A program made the position numbers and the translations under genes. Below, piece by piece: positions 62,750 to 64,000 of a DNA stretch of 64,000 nt. The notes beneath the pieces are model-generated. The model did no database searches. It was not told the origin of the DNA and saw only the letters and a list, made by a program, of their open reading frames with translations. Location of the stretch: positions 29,018,563 to 29,082,562 of the forward strand of contig CP141145.1 in NCBI GenBank assembly GCA_035235625.1. Direction: 5' to 3'. The stretch comes from Saururus chinensis. Lineage: Eukaryota > Streptophyta > Magnoliopsida > Piperales > Saururaceae. Numbering within the stretch: the first letter of the stretch is position 1; each line of letters starts with the position of its first letter.

Positions 62750-63728
62750 CTAGTATTCATCTAAGTAACTGTACAGCACTGGATCATTTTTTGACTTGCG
62801 TCTGCTGAGCAAGGCCTTGAGAAGTCGTTTGCTCTTGCTGGGAAATTGATCATTCTCTTTCGTTCCTCCATTTTCTGCATGAAGACGCATTGATGCAGAT
62901 TTCCAAGGGGCTGAAGGATGCTGCACATATGAACAAATAAATAGCAAATCAAAAACATCGTAGCCATGGCAGTATTACACTTGATGAGTTCGCCTTGTGG
63001 AATTCAGATGAGTGAGGTGAGCAACAAAAATTATTGGAGAAGTATATTGTTGCAATGCATTTAGCTGGTATACCCGTTTCGTGGGGTTTGATGGCTTAGG
63101 AGAAGTAGATCTACTTGCAAGGGATCCAGAACGTGCAAGGGAACGTGTAGTGGGCATTGGTGGGACTGATCTTATCTCTGTGTTGCAAATAGAAAGATGT
63201 TAATGAAAGGGACAATGTGTCATCTCCAGTCAGGACAATAAAAATAGATACTGAATCTGTATACTGTGTAGCTTGAGTAAGAGGTGGTAGTTTATGTGAG
63301 GAATACCTGTGAAGGCAAAAGTTCCAGGTCGTGGAGAAGGTGATGGAGTACGAGGTTTTCTATACAGAGAAGCATAACAGATAAGAATATTCATGGTGTC
63401 TTGTTTAAAAAACAGTAAGAACTCAATTTAGATGAAAGAAAGGCGGGAGGATTTGTTTACTTGACTGAAGATGAAGGTGTCAGTTTGATCGTTGATCGAA
63501 TTGCTGCAGCAAGGAACCATACTTGTCACACACAAAAATGAAAAAATATAGTTGAAGCAACCAGAACAAACAGAAGCAGATGGTAATGAACCCATCAAAT
63601 ATAGTAGTTAACTGAAAGGACAGTGTAGATAATACCTGTGCGAAGAGAATGCCAGTCATCTTCATCTTCTTGGCTGAAGTCCTGATGATTAGCTGCTTCT
63701 TGCCCAGAACCATTTAAGGATTTTCCAA
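62750..63728 (-). CDS. 3' part of a Ser/Pro/Arg-rich plant protein, function unknown
   Basis: Five minus-strand exons splice in frame with GT-AG introns: 63728-63636, 63503-63461, 63359-63307, 63177-63074 and 62920-62750 (stop at 62750). The segment reads GSGQEAANHQDFSQEDEDDW, then HSLRTAIRSTIKLTPSSSVK, KPRTPSPSPRPGTFAFT, TTRSLARSGSLASRSTSPKP and a C-terminus RLLKALLSRRKSKNDPVLYS YLDEY. It is basic, rich in SP and RS pairs and probably disordered, with a short conserved-looking tail. The 5' end is not found in the last 270 bases, so the gene continues beyond the window. I do not recognise the family. A microtubule- or RNA-binding role would fit the composition but is only a guess. Confidence 0.7.
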
Positions 63729-64000
63729 CTGAGCAGGAGAGCAAAAATATCAGCCTCGTCACAACTCACAAATGGGAAAAAATGTCATGCGGAAGAAGAT
63801 TAAGAATAACAGAGTTAGTGCTTCGCCTGGTAACACATATCGCTTTTTGTACTTTGGACTCGTGATCATAAGAGATTGCTGCGAAAGGCCCTCACGGTCT
63901 ATATAAGCTTGGCATGTTTGAAGTCTCTAAAATCAACCAAATTAGATTAAACAGTCAAGAATAAATCAAAAAAGGTTTCTGGTCATCAGAATCATAATTT
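63729..64000 (-). other. Intron or upstream part of the Ser/Pro/Arg-rich gene
   Basis: The stretch begins (minus strand) with no exon that I could join in frame to 63728, so it is most likely intron. It reaches the window edge. Confidence 0.4.

Overview
This window is nuclear DNA from a flowering plant. The evidence is three complete intron-rich genes of plant type (an NLP6/7-type NIN-like transcription factor, an RutD-like alpha/beta hydrolase, and an angiosperm-type protein of unknown function with a C-terminal membrane anchor), GT-AG introns throughout, AT-rich spacers, and a heavy load of plant-type Ty1/copia, Ty3/gypsy, hAT-like and Mutator-like elements and MITEs. I cannot fix the species or decide between monocot and eudicot from the sequence alone.

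Layout. 1-1376: 5' end of a minus-strand Ty1/copia fossil with its LTR. 1.6-1.8 kb: RNase H-like fragment. 2044-7204 (minus): NLP transcription factor, 5 exons, 1029 aa. 7.2-20.2 kb: promoter with a 130 bp TA microsatellite, three MITEs of one family, a hAT-like GGGT-rich segment, a Mutator-type transposon remnant with a palindrome array, a Ty3/gypsy pol fossil, and two small MITEs, one with a perfect 9-bp target duplication. 20660-29841 (plus): a 15-exon gene coding for 637 aa with three tandem DUF2439 (ZGRF1/Mte1/Dbl2 N-terminal) domains; its last intron holds a copia fossil. 29.8-32.1 kb: spacer with an 18-bp-arm hairpin, a fourth MITE copy and a local tandem duplication. 33366-35287 (plus): conserved plant protein of unknown function, 2 coding exons, 472 aa, with a 12-codon upstream ORF and an unexplained coding-like segment in its intron. 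37671-49259 (minus): a chromovirus-type Ty3/gypsy element with both LTRs, containing a second LTR-type insertion that contains a third. 51.3-54.3 kb: two more MITE copies, one carrying a nested foldback element whose diverged relative lies 1.7 kb away. 55963-59741 (plus): alpha/beta hydrolase, 10 exons, 395 aa. 60387-61512: non-autonomous hAT-like element. 62750-63728 (minus): 3' part of a Ser/Pro/Arg-rich gene that runs toward the right edge.

The four host genes do not form a pathway; they look like ordinary neighbours spaced by transposon debris. For the three complete genes, joining the exons I propose gives a length divisible by three with no internal stop, which is the main support for the models. 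The most interesting host feature is the three-fold DUF2439 protein, in which each domain is a phase-1/phase-1 exon pair split by a phase-0 intron at the same place. I saw no evidence of a wholly new biological system, and no tRNA, rRNA, CRISPR or organelle-derived segment that I could recognise.
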